A stretch of DNA of 64,000 bases from a candidate division WOR-3 bacterium (GTDB lineage Bacteria; Hydrothermota; Tepidihabitantia; Tepidihabitantales; Tepidihabitantaceae), in the NCBI GenBank assembly GCA_024653355.1, contig JANLFQ010000002.1:248001-312000 (forward strand), given 5' to 3'. How positions within the stretch are numbered: position 1 is the stretch's first letter; the number at the start of each line of letters is the position of its first letter. The translations under genes were made by a program, and so were the position numbers. The notes under the pieces were generated by a model that was given only the letters and a program-made list of their open reading frames with translations, was not told the origin of the DNA and ran no database searches. Below are positions 52,122 to 59,238 of the stretch, piece by piece.

Positions 52122-53371
52122 TGTGCCTGTTGATTTTAATTTCCAGTCTGAACTTTAAAAACGAAGTCGGCGTAAGCGGCGACTATTTTCAGCAGCGTTA
52201 CACTGTCATTGACACCGTTACAAGAGACACCAGTTCCCTTGACAGCGAATTGCGGTTGTTCTGGGATTGCTGGCTCACACCAGAAAGGGTTGAGAGTGAC
52301 CGAATAGGTTTTAGCGGCGGGGGCTGGAGTGCGGGCAATGCGGTCGCATTTTCCACCCGCGCGCTGCGCGACCGGCTCAATCTGAACGGCACATTACCGA
52401 TTAACCCGTGGTTGCAGTTACGCGGGGGCTACGACGGAGAACTGCGTTACTATCACCCGGGGTTTTTGCTGGTTGACAGTTCAATTTCGTATGCCTCTTA
52501 CCTCAACAGCAATCTGAAAGTCGGGGTGGAGTGCGCCCTCGGCAAAGAGTTTACCTTAAACCTCAATGAGGCGCTGGAGGTGCACCGCTATCTGCCCGAA
52601 GACAGCGGGAACAACAGTTACCTTCTGAACCGGGTCCGGCTGGGCTCGGAACTAAATGTCGGTGAGGTGCTGTTTCTGGTGGGCGCTTATGGCTACAACC
52701 GGCTGTTTGTGCCCCAGAAAGCAGGCGACAACTATATTGAGCACACCTTTTATGTTGCGGGGGAAAATTACTTTGCCGGCGGTAGTCGAATTTCCCTTGA
52801 CAACTACTTCACACGCCGGCGCTATCCCGAGCGGGCGGGTTCTTACCGGGAAGAACATCCCGCGGTCACATTTACCTGGGATTTTGGGGAAAACTGGGCG
52901 TTGACGGTTGACGAGGATTTTCGGTTGACCCAGTACGACGAGACGACAACAGTTTATCAAAACCAGCTGGAGAATCGGCTGGGGCTGGAAGGAGAGTGGC
53001 GGCTCGGTTCGCGCATCGTTTTACGGTCTGGGCCACAACTGGAGTTGAGCCGGAATGTGCAGCGGCGGGATGCGCAGGACTACAATCAATGGGCCATTTC
53101 TCTCGGGGGTGAGGTGTTTACGCAAAACGGGCTCGGGCTGACGATTGAAGACCGGCTGGGCACGCGGCGTTACCTTGCGGCGGATTCCGGATTTCAGTCC
53201 GATTATCGGTTCAATGAGTTCAATCTTTTCGTTAACGGGCAGTTACTCACCATCGGGCGCGGGAAACTGATTCTTGAAGGTATGATAGACATCGCGCCCG
53301 AGTGGCACAGCGAGGCGATTGACAACCTTGCCGCATTCAGTTATTCCCTGGGGCTGAAGTTTCAGTTCTGA
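52118..53371 (+). CDS. Outer-membrane beta-barrel protein under sigma-54 control
   Basis: 417 aa. A short hydrophobic N-terminus (MMCLLILISS) may serve as signal peptide. The rest is a series of amphipathic strands with aromatic girdles and polar loops (NLKVGVECALGKEFTLNLNEALEV, RIVLRSGPQLELSRNV, FNLFVNGQLLTIGRGKLILEGMID) ending FSYSLGLKFQF, a typical barrel C-terminus with terminal Phe recognised by BamA. It is coupled by a 4-nt overlap to the helical-repeat protein, suggesting a periplasmic helical partner plus barrel pair. No known porin or exporter family is recognised. Confidence 0.68.
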   Translation: MMCLLILISSLNFKNEVGVSGDYFQQRYTVIDTVTRDTSSLDSELRLFWDCWLTPERVESDRIGFSGGGWSAGNAVAFSTRALRDRLNLNGTLPINPWLQLRGGYDGELRYYHPGFLLVDSSISYASYLNSNLKVGVECALGKEFTLNLNEALEVHRYLPEDSGNNSYLLNRVRLGSELNVGEVLFLVGAYGYNRLFVPQKAGDNYIEHTFYVAGENYFAGGSRISLDNYFTRRRYPERAGSYREEHPAVTFTWDFGENWALTVDEDFRLTQYDETTTVYQNQLENRLGLEGEWRLGSRIVLRSGPQLELSRNVQRRDAQDYNQWAISLGGEVFTQNGLGLTIEDRLGTRRYLAADSGFQSDYRFNEFNLFVNGQLLTIGRGKLILEGMIDIAPEWHSEAIDNLAAFSYSLGLKFQF

Positions 53372-53410
53372 GCAAGGCGCCGAACCGCAAATCGGCCCGG
53401 GGTGACTGTG

Positions 53411-53438
53411 TTGACAGAGGAGACCTTTCGGCTAAATT
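53411..53438 (+). promoter_or_regulatory. Leaderless promoter of parA
   Basis: TTGACA (53411-53416), 16-bp spacer, TAAATT (53433-53438). The start is expected at 53445-53446, the first base of the ATG. Confidence 0.7.
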
Positions 53439-53445
53439 TTGAATA

Positions 53446-54228
53446 ATGGCGCGCCGGATTGCGATCTGTAATCAAAAAGGCGGTGTCGGAAAAACCACGA
53501 CCGCAGTCAATCTGGCGGCAGCACTGGCGCTCCGGATGCCGCACACCCTGCTGGTTGATATGGACCCACAGGCACATGCCACCATCGGTCTGGGAGTGGA
53601 CCGTAGCAAGGTCGCGGTATCGGTTTACGAGACTTTACTTGAAGCGCAGCGCATTGACGATGCGATTATCCATAACCCGTTTCCCGGCATGGATTTGCTG
53701 CCGGCGACCATCAACCTTGCCGGTGCCGAGGTGGAACTGGTGGATGCCGAACAGCGGGAGTTCCGGTTGAGCCGGGCGCTAAGTTTAATTGAGCCCAAGT
53801 ACTCGTTTATCATCATTGACTGTCCGCCCTCACTTTTGCTTCTGACAATCAACAGTCTGACCGCGGCGCGCGGAGTGATTATTCCGGTCCAGGCGGAATA
53901 CTACGCCCTTGAAGGTATGTCAAGACTATTGGAGACGCTCAATCTCGTGCGCACGAGCCTCAATCCCCTCCTGGAGATTGAGGGGGTACTTTTGACGATG
54001 TTTTCCAGCCGGCTCAACCTCTGTCAGCAGGTGGAGAAGGAGGTGCGGGACTTTTTCAAGGAGCAGGTGTTTGACACGGTGATACCGCGCAGTGTTCGGC
54101 TCGCCGAGGCGCCCAGTTTTGGTAAGCCCATCTTTGCCTACGACGGTCAGTCGGCAGGTGCCCAGTCTTATCTCGCGCTGGCGGACGAACTGCTTGCCCG
54201 TTACCAGAAGAAGGAGGAGGAAAAATGA
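53446..54228 (+). CDS. parA: ParA/Soj chromosome-partition ATPase
   Basis: 260 aa. The deviant Walker A with signature lysine, NQKGGVGKTTTAVNLAAAL, Walker A' LLVDMDPQAHATIGLG and Walker B FIIIDCPPSL mark a chromosomal ParA/Soj. It binds DNA non-specifically in its ATP form and moves ParB-parS complexes. It is short and lacks the N-terminal HTH of plasmid type Ia ParA proteins. ParB follows with a 4-nt overlap. No Shine-Dalgarno; the -10 position implies leaderless translation. No canonical parS palindrome (TGTTTCACGTGAAACA-like) was seen nearby. Confidence 0.95.
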   Translation: MARRIAICNQKGGVGKTTTAVNLAAALALRMPHTLLVDMDPQAHATIGLGVDRSKVAVSVYETLLEAQRIDDAIIHNPFPGMDLLPATINLAGAEVELVDAEQREFRLSRALSLIEPKYSFIIIDCPPSLLLLTINSLTAARGVIIPVQAEYYALEGMSRLLETLNLVRTSLNPLLEIEGVLLTMFSSRLNLCQQVEKEVRDFFKEQVFDTVIPRSVRLAEAPSFGKPIFAYDGQSAGAQSYLALADELLARYQKKEEEK

Positions 54229-55103
54229 GCGACAGCGCCCAGGAAAAACGCCGGGCACTGGGTAAGGGGATTCGCGCCATAATTCCGGAGCGAACCCAGG
54301 CGTCACTGGCAACAGAGTTCCGGCCCATTCCCATTGACGAAATTCGGCCCAATCCGTTTCAGCCCCGGACCGCCAAAGAGTGGGAAAAGGACCCGAAGTT
54401 TCAGGAACTGGTGGCATCGGTTAAGGAAAAGGGGATTCTGCAACCGGTGGTGGTACGGCGGCGCCGGGACGGTTACGAGCTGGTTGCGGGCGAACGGCGC
54501 TGGCGCGCGGCACGGGCGGCAGGGTTGACAACGATTCCGGCGGTGGTACGGGTTGTTGACGATAAGGAGATGCTGGAGCAGGCGCTGGTCGAAAACCTGC
54601 AGCGCGAGGACCTGAACCCGATTGATGAGGCGCTCGCCTACAAAAAACTTTCTGAGGAGTTTCAACTGACCCATGAGGAGATTGCGCGGCGGGTTGGCAA
54701 AGACCGTTCAACCGTAACCAATGCGCTACGCCTTTTAGGGTTACCATTTCGGGTCCGGGATGCGCTTGCCGCCGGTTTAATCACGCCGGGCCATGCCCGG
54801 GCGCTTTTGAGCATCAACAGTCGGCGCGAACAGGTGGAGTTGTGCGAGCGGGTGATCAACGAAGGGCTTTCGGTGCGGACGCTGGAACGGTTGTGCGGTG
54901 GCGGGAAACAGCGCCGGCCGACACAAACAGTGGAGAAGGATGTCCACATCAAAGAACTGGAAGAGGCGCTGCAAGAGGTTTTCCAGACCCGGGTCCTGAT
55001 TTGCCCTGCCCGCGGTGATAAAAAACCGGGGCGGGTGGTGATTGAGTTCTTTGCCGAAGAGGACCTGAACCGGATTGTCAAACTCTTGAAAAGACAGCCT
55101 TAA
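54225..55103 (+). CDS. parB: ParB/Spo0J chromosome-partition protein
   Basis: 292 aa. N-terminal LGKGIRAIIPE, then the ParB nuclease-like/CTP-binding domain (EIRPNPFQPR, LQPVVVRRRRDGYELVAGERRWRAARAAG, then QALVENLQREDLNPIDEALAYKKL). A parS-binding HTH follows (LTHEEIARRVGKDRSTVTNALRLLGLP), and a C-terminal dimerisation part ends in NRIVKLLKRQP. CTP-dependent sliding clamps of this type load SMC and segregate origins. GGAGG precedes the ATG. Confidence 0.95.
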   Translation: MSDSAQEKRRALGKGIRAIIPERTQASLATEFRPIPIDEIRPNPFQPRTAKEWEKDPKFQELVASVKEKGILQPVVVRRRRDGYELVAGERRWRAARAAGLTTIPAVVRVVDDKEMLEQALVENLQREDLNPIDEALAYKKLSEEFQLTHEEIARRVGKDRSTVTNALRLLGLPFRVRDALAAGLITPGHARALLSINSRREQVELCERVINEGLSVRTLERLCGGGKQRRPTQTVEKDVHIKELEEALQEVFQTRVLICPARGDKKPGRVVIEFFAEEDLNRIVKLLKRQP

Positions 55104-55856
55104 GTGGCACGCAAAGAGGTTACCGTTTTCATCTTTGGCAACTACACGCCCAACGCACTGCGCTTCAGCATCTCGCTTGCCCTGGCGCGGTTTCTGTTTG
55201 TGGTACTGCTGTTTATGACCGTAATCCTGTTCGTTGCCTTCGGGCTCGTGGCATCGGGCGTGTACCGGTTCAGCCGTATGGTGTATCTAACACAGCGCAA
55301 CCGGCAACTGGAGCAGGAGTTTAAAAAGGTCAAGACGCTTCAGGAACGGCTGGAGTTTTTGGAAAAAGAGCGGGAGAAACTGGCAAAGATGCTGGGTGTT
55401 GACCTGACACCACCGCCGGTTAACTGGCAGACCGGAATGGTTGACTCCGCCGAACTACCCGATTGGGTGAAAAGTCAACCCTGGGGTAGTCAACCCTTAC
55501 CGGTGCTCGTGCCGGTGAGCAACTATGTGATTTCGCGCGGGACGAGTGCCGAGCATATGGCGATTGACTTCGCCTGCCAGAAGGGCAGTCTGGTGCGGGC
55601 AACAGCGGATGGGGTTGTTGCCGAAAGGGGGGTTGACAAACAGTTTGGCAGATACCTCCTGTTGCGGCACGACAAGGGCTACGACAGTTACTATGGCCAT
55701 CTTGAGACCTGGCTGGTCCAGCGCGGGGACACGGTCAAAGTGGGAACGGCAATTGGCAGAGTTGGAATGACCGGACAGGCAAGTGCGCCCCATCTCCACT
55801 TTGAAATCAGAAAAGATGGCAGCCCGATTGACCCGACAACGCTTTTGAAACTGTAA
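55104..55856 (+). CDS. M23 (LytM-like) zinc metallopeptidase, membrane anchored
   Basis: 250 aa with GTG start directly after the parB stop. One N-terminal helix (about 25-53, FLFVVLLFMTVILFVAFGLVASGVY), then a coiled coil (about 60-95, NRQLEQEFKKVKTLQERLEFLEKEREKL), then the M23 domain: SAEHMAIDFACQKG (HxxxD zinc ligands), VRATADGVV, GYDSYYGHLETWLVQRGDTVKVGT, then APHLHFEIRKDG (HxH). The catalytic set looks complete, so it is a likely peptidoglycan endopeptidase of the periplasm. Linkage to parAB is often seen with bactofilin genes; none is here. Confidence 0.9.
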   Translation: MARKEVTVFIFGNYTPNALRFSISLALARFLFVVLLFMTVILFVAFGLVASGVYRFSRMVYLTQRNRQLEQEFKKVKTLQERLEFLEKEREKLAKMLGVDLTPPPVNWQTGMVDSAELPDWVKSQPWGSQPLPVLVPVSNYVISRGTSAEHMAIDFACQKGSLVRATADGVVAERGVDKQFGRYLLLRHDKGYDSYYGHLETWLVQRGDTVKVGTAIGRVGMTGQASAPHLHFEIRKDGSPIDPTTLLKL

Positions 55857-56333
55857 GATTGGACTTCACGACAAGAGGTGTGGTCAACTTTACCGGTACG
55901 GTTTTCCTATCTTTTAGACCCCGTTTTACCACCTTTTTAACGCTCTCTTAAGTTATTGAAATCCTGATGATTGCAGTGGGGGATACGGTATGGGTAACGG
56001 TCCTCTGGGTCGTTCTGGGAGTAGTAATCAGGGCGCGCTTGTATTGTGTTCAGGTCAGCGCATCTTGTGGTTTTCTAACCGCGCGGGGTAAGATGCGATT
56101 TCGGGTTAGTTGATTGGTAGGTAAGTTTAAGTCAGATTAAGTTGTGCCGTGCGGTGGAACGCAATGATATTTAACAGGTTAGGGCTGGAAACAGTGAAGA
56201 GGGTGGGTATCTTCCTGAGTTGTAAGAAATTGAGGGGAAGAGATTGGGAAAATTCTTTAGTCGGCGCCGGAGCAGTTTCATAGTGCCAGCGGTGATTTGA
56301 ATATTGAGTAAAGAATCAAAAAGCAGTTTAAAG
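55857..56333. other. Non-coding intergenic stretch with one long hairpin
   Basis: About 480 bp with no supported gene on either strand. At 56058-56096 CGCATCTT pairs with AAGATGCG around a 23-nt loop that holds a second small hairpin (GGTT-TTCT-AACC). It may be an unrecognised small RNA or only chance structure. No tRNA fold was found. Confidence 0.45.
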
Positions 56334-56361
56334 TTGACGGGCGCGGGCTGGTCAGTAAAAT
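56334..56361 (+). promoter_or_regulatory. Promoter of the selenoprotein gene
   Basis: TTGACG (56334-56339), 16-bp spacer, TAAAAT (56356-56361). The start is predicted at about 56368, just before AAAAGGAGG (56376-56384). Confidence 0.7.
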
Positions 56362-56389
56362 TAAAAAGTGAAGCGAAAAGGAGGTGTTT

Positions 56390-57175
56390 GTGTTGAAGTA
56401 CTTTAAGGTTGGTGCAATGGCGCTTCTGCTATTGACACCAGCGCTGGTGCTCGCCTGGCCGCAACCCGGCGACCCCGCTCCGGATGTTTCAGTTCCGGAC
56501 ACCGCCTGGGTTACACACCTTGTGCCTTCGGAGTACCGGGGGCAGGTTATCCAGCTGTTTTTCTGGCAGTCCACCTGACCAAGTTGTCTCGCGGAGTTGC
56601 CGCGAATCCAAGCAATGTACGATGAGTATGGCGCTCAGGGGTATGTGCCGCTGGCAATAAATCTGTTCCAGGATATGAATTCGGTGGTGAAGGTTTATGC
56701 CCGGCAGTACTCCTATCCGTTTTTCCGTGATGGTGGTCCGGCCTGGACCGCCTATCGGATGAATGGTTATATCCCGCTGAATTATGTGATTGATACCGCG
56801 GGCATCGTGGTCGGGTCGATGGAAGGTTTTAATGAGGCGCTTATCCGCAGCTGGATTGAACCTTACCTGACCGGTGTAAAAGAGGAGAAGAAAGCAGCGG
56901 TATTAGAGTTGACACGGGTTTTTCCGAATCCTGCCGGGATGAGTCAAAGGCTGAGTTTCAGTTTGCCGGCGGCAGGACCGGTTACGGTTCGGGTCTATTC
57001 CGCTGCCGGAGAACTAATGCGTACGGTGTTCTCCGGGACGCTGATGGCGGGCAACCATTCGTTGGTCTGGAATCTGACCGATGATAAGGGTAAGCCGGTG
57101 CCGAACGGGCTTTACTTTTACGAGGTTGCCGTGGGTGCCAGCAGTATGCGGATGAAGGCTTCGGTGTTGCGATAG
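56390..57175 (+). CDS. TlpA/thioredoxin-like selenoprotein with FlgD-like sorting tail
   Basis: 261 aa read through an in-frame TGA at 56576-56578. Signal peptide about 1-20 (TPALVLA). The thioredoxin-fold domain begins PGDPAPDVSVPD. Its active site reads FFWQST-U63-PS-C66-LAELPRIQAMYDEYGAQG, aligning with the FWASWCPPCRAEMP site of TlpA/ResA proteins, so TGA stands exactly where the first redox cysteine belongs. The second half ends in a FlgD/Por-like tail (VFPNPAG, VRVYSAAGELMRTVF, LPNGLYFYEV-like). GTG 56390 is chosen after AAAAGGAGG; TTG 56393 is possible. Role: thiol-disulfide or peroxide chemistry outside the cytoplasm. If TGA were a stop, both halves would be non-functional fragments. 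Confidence 0.85.
56590..56604 (+). other. Candidate bacterial SECIS hairpin
   Basis: CGCGG (56590-56594), loop AGTTG, CCGCG (56600-56604). The stem starts 11 nt and the loop 16 nt after the TGA, with G as second loop base and a GU step, as in the bacterial SECIS consensus that recruits SelB. Confidence 0.75.
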
Positions 57176-57190
57176 CAGGAACAAACTTTA

Positions 57191-57221
57191 AGGGGCGTCC
57201 GTTTTTCGGGCGCCCTTTTTT
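57191..57221 (+). terminator. Rho-independent terminator after the selenoprotein gene
   Basis: GGGGCGTCCG pairs with CGGGCGCCC (one G-T pair) around TTTTT, followed by TTTTTT. The next promoter starts 1 nt later. Confidence 0.9.
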
Positions 57222-57222
57222 G

Positions 57223-57250
57223 TTGACCGGAAGCGGGCAGTTTTTAGAAT
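57223..57250 (+). promoter_or_regulatory. Leaderless promoter of the solute-binding protein gene
   Basis: TTGACC (57223-57228), 16-bp spacer, TAGAAT (57245-57250). Seven nt further is 57257, the first base of the GTG start. Confidence 0.75.
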
Positions 57251-57256
57251 AGTGGT

Positions 57257-58504
57257 GTGAAAAGGGCGCTGATTTTTGTCCTGATTTTGCTGGCGGTCGG
57301 GAGTGGCTGTCGGTCGCGACCAGGGAAGGTGAAGGTTACTTTCTGGCATGCGATGGGCGGTGAGGCACAGAAGACATTGAAGGCGATGGTTGAGCGTTTT
57401 GAGCAGGAGAATCCAGACATTGATATTGTGCTCGTGGGGATGGGGAACTACGATGCCCTGGCGCAGAAGTTGCTGGGTGCGGTGGCGGTCAAGAGTCCGC
57501 CGACGATTGCCCAGATGTACGAGAACTGGACAACGCAGTTGTTTGCCGCGGGCGAACTGGAATTTTTAGAGGATTATATGAACGGTCCTGATGGGTTGAC
57601 AGAGGATGAGCGCTCGGACATTTATCCCCGGCTTCTGGAGAACAACCGCTGGGAAGGGAAGGTTTTGACCCTGCCGTTTAACAAGAGTGTGCCGGTTTAC
57701 TATTACAATGTTAATATGTTGAAGGCGGCAGGTTACGATTCGTTTCCCAATAACTGGGAGGAGTTTCGCAAGATGTGTCGCCGGTTGGTGCGCCAGAACG
57801 AGCGAGGTGAAGTTGAGGTGTGGGCGACGGCAAACGGCACCGATATCTGGATTTTTGGCTCGATGTTGTTTCAGCGGGGTGGCAGGTTTTTAGACCAGGA
57901 GGATGGCAAGCCGGAGTTTAACAGCCCGCTGGGCGTTGAAGTGCTTAAGTTTCAGGTGGATTTGATTTACCAGGACCGGGTCCAGACGACAATGACGGGA
58001 AGGAATCCGATGGACGACTTTTTAGTCGGCAGGGTGGCGACTTTGACCGGCAGTTCAACCTGGCGGGCACCGGTTGTTGACAAAGAAAGTTTTCCGGTGG
58101 GGATGGCGCCGGTGCCCCTGTGGGGTAAAAAGCGGGCGGCGATTATCTATGGGACGAACATCGGACTGTTTAAGAGGGCAAAGCCGGAAGAGAAAAGGGC
58201 GGCGTGGCGGTTTATCAAGTGGTTCATTGCGCCAGAGCAGCAGGTGGAGTGGTCGCTGGGCACCTGGTATGTGCCAATTCACCGGCGGTGTCTTGACGAC
58301 CCGCGGATTAAAGAGCGGCTGGAGAAGACACCGGGCTTGCGCGCGGCGTATGAGCAGATGGAGTTCGGGGTTTTTGAGCCCCGCGGGCTGAAGTGGCTTG
58401 CCGGTCGCAAGGCGCTGGTTGAAGAACTGGAGGCGGCAACGCTGGGAATCAAAACGCCCGAGCAGGCGTTAAACGATGCCGCCCGGCGTTATCAGGCTCA
58501 GTAG
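57257..58504 (+). CDS. ABC sugar-transporter solute-binding lipoprotein (family 1, UgpB/MalE-like)
   Basis: 415 aa. Lipobox VGSGC. The mature protein has the family 1 pattern: VKVTFWHAMGGEAQKTLKAMVERFEQENPDIDIVLV, PTIAQMYENWTTQL, LPFNKSVPVYYYNVNMLKAAGY, then PQTWEEF-like NNWEEFRKMCRRL and YGTNIGLFKRAKPEEKRAAWRFIKWF. It should bind a carbohydrate or glycerol-3-phosphate-like solute for an ABC importer. No permease or ATPase genes are nearby, so the partners lie elsewhere. It converges on truA with a 7-nt overlap. No Shine-Dalgarno; GTG coincides with the predicted transcription start. Confidence 0.88.
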   Translation: MKRALIFVLILLAVGSGCRSRPGKVKVTFWHAMGGEAQKTLKAMVERFEQENPDIDIVLVGMGNYDALAQKLLGAVAVKSPPTIAQMYENWTTQLFAAGELEFLEDYMNGPDGLTEDERSDIYPRLLENNRWEGKVLTLPFNKSVPVYYYNVNMLKAAGYDSFPNNWEEFRKMCRRLVRQNERGEVEVWATANGTDIWIFGSMLFQRGGRFLDQEDGKPEFNSPLGVEVLKFQVDLIYQDRVQTTMTGRNPMDDFLVGRVATLTGSSTWRAPVVDKESFPVGMAPVPLWGKKRAAIIYGTNIGLFKRAKPEEKRAAWRFIKWFIAPEQQVEWSLGTWYVPIHRRCLDDPRIKERLEKTPGLRAAYEQMEFGVFEPRGLKWLAGRKALVEELEAATLGIKTPEQALNDAARRYQAQ

Positions 58505-59235
58505 CGGACCGATTCCAAAATAAGACCATTTGCCGGTGCGGTCAGGAACGGGCGATGTTTTTTGCCGGCAAGGGCGGCGCGGATTTGTTGCCGGGTGAGG
58601 CGGCCCGACGCATAAGCGACCATTGCCCCAACAATGCGGCGCACCATCTTGTAGAGGAAACGGTTGCCCTGGATTAAGATGGTTATCTGGTCTTTAGATG
58701 TTTTTACCCGGATTGAGGTAATTTGGCAGATGCCGTTTGGTTCTTTGGTGTGGCAGAAGGGGTTGTAGTCGTGTTTGCCGAGAAACAGGCGGGCGACAGA
58801 TTTAAGGCGTTCAAGGTTTAAAGGGTAGGGGTATTCCCAGGCGTGGCGGCTGCGGAGCGGAGAACGGGTGAGCACGATTGTGTAGGAGTAGGTTTTGGCA
58901 CGGGCGGAGTAGCGGGCGTGGAATTGTAAAGGTACCGCTTGCGCGGACTTTACAAAGATGTCGCGGGGTAGGTAGAAGTTGAGTGCCGGGGCAATTTTTT
59001 CTGTCGGAAGGTAAGAGGATGTGAAGAAGTTGGCGCGGTAGTTGCGGGCGGAGACACCGGCGTCGGTGCGGCTGCAGCCGTAAATTTCAGTGGCGGTACC
59101 GAAGAGCTGGCGGAGCGCATTTTGCAGTTCACCCTGAACTGTCCGTCGGTTGGGCTGGATTTGCCAGCCGTGGTAGTTTGTGCCGTCGAATTCGATTGTC
59201 AGGCAGATGTTGCGTTGGGGTGCGGTTTTTTTCAT
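58498..59235 (-). CDS. truA: tRNA pseudouridine(38-40) synthase
   Basis: 245 aa cytoplasmic enzyme converting uridines 38-40 of the anticodon stem-loop to pseudouridine. Landmarks are IEFDGTNYHGWQIQPNRRTVQGELQNAL, catalytic Asp in YGCSRTDAGVSARNY, FHARYSARAKTYSYTI, and NRFLYKMVRRIVGAMVAYASGRL. It lies 3 bp after the EcfT-like gene, an order (ecfT-truA) also found in Firmicutes. It ends overlapping the convergent solute-binding gene. Confidence 0.95.
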   Translation of the reverse strand: MKKTAPQRNICLTIEFDGTNYHGWQIQPNRRTVQGELQNALRQLFGTATEIYGCSRTDAGVSARNYRANFFTSSYLPTEKIAPALNFYLPRDIFVKSAQAVPLQFHARYSARAKTYSYTIVLTRSPLRSRHAWEYPYPLNLERLKSVARLFLGKHDYNPFCHTKEPNGICQITSIRVKTSKDQITILIQGNRFLYKMVRRIVGAMVAYASGRLTRQQIRAALAGKKHRPFLTAPANGLILESVRY

Positions 59236-59238
59236 CGG

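Noticed and set aside
53372-56389. parS site or replication origin near parAB
   Set aside because: No TGTTTCACGTGAAACA-like palindrome, DnaA-box cluster or dnaA gene was seen. parAB alone does not prove an origin here.
56576-56578. Genetic code with TGA read as tryptophan or glycine
   Set aside because: Many genes in the window end in TGA (for example hcp neighbours, the receptor-operon lipoprotein and parA) with the next gene overlapping the stop, and no other internal TGA was seen. Only this site needs special decoding.
56384-57175. Pseudogene with a nonsense mutation
   Set aside because: The TGA is exactly at a redox-cysteine position, a SECIS-like hairpin follows, and the reading frame is otherwise intact with promoter, Shine-Dalgarno and terminator. 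Decay would be expected to show further lesions.
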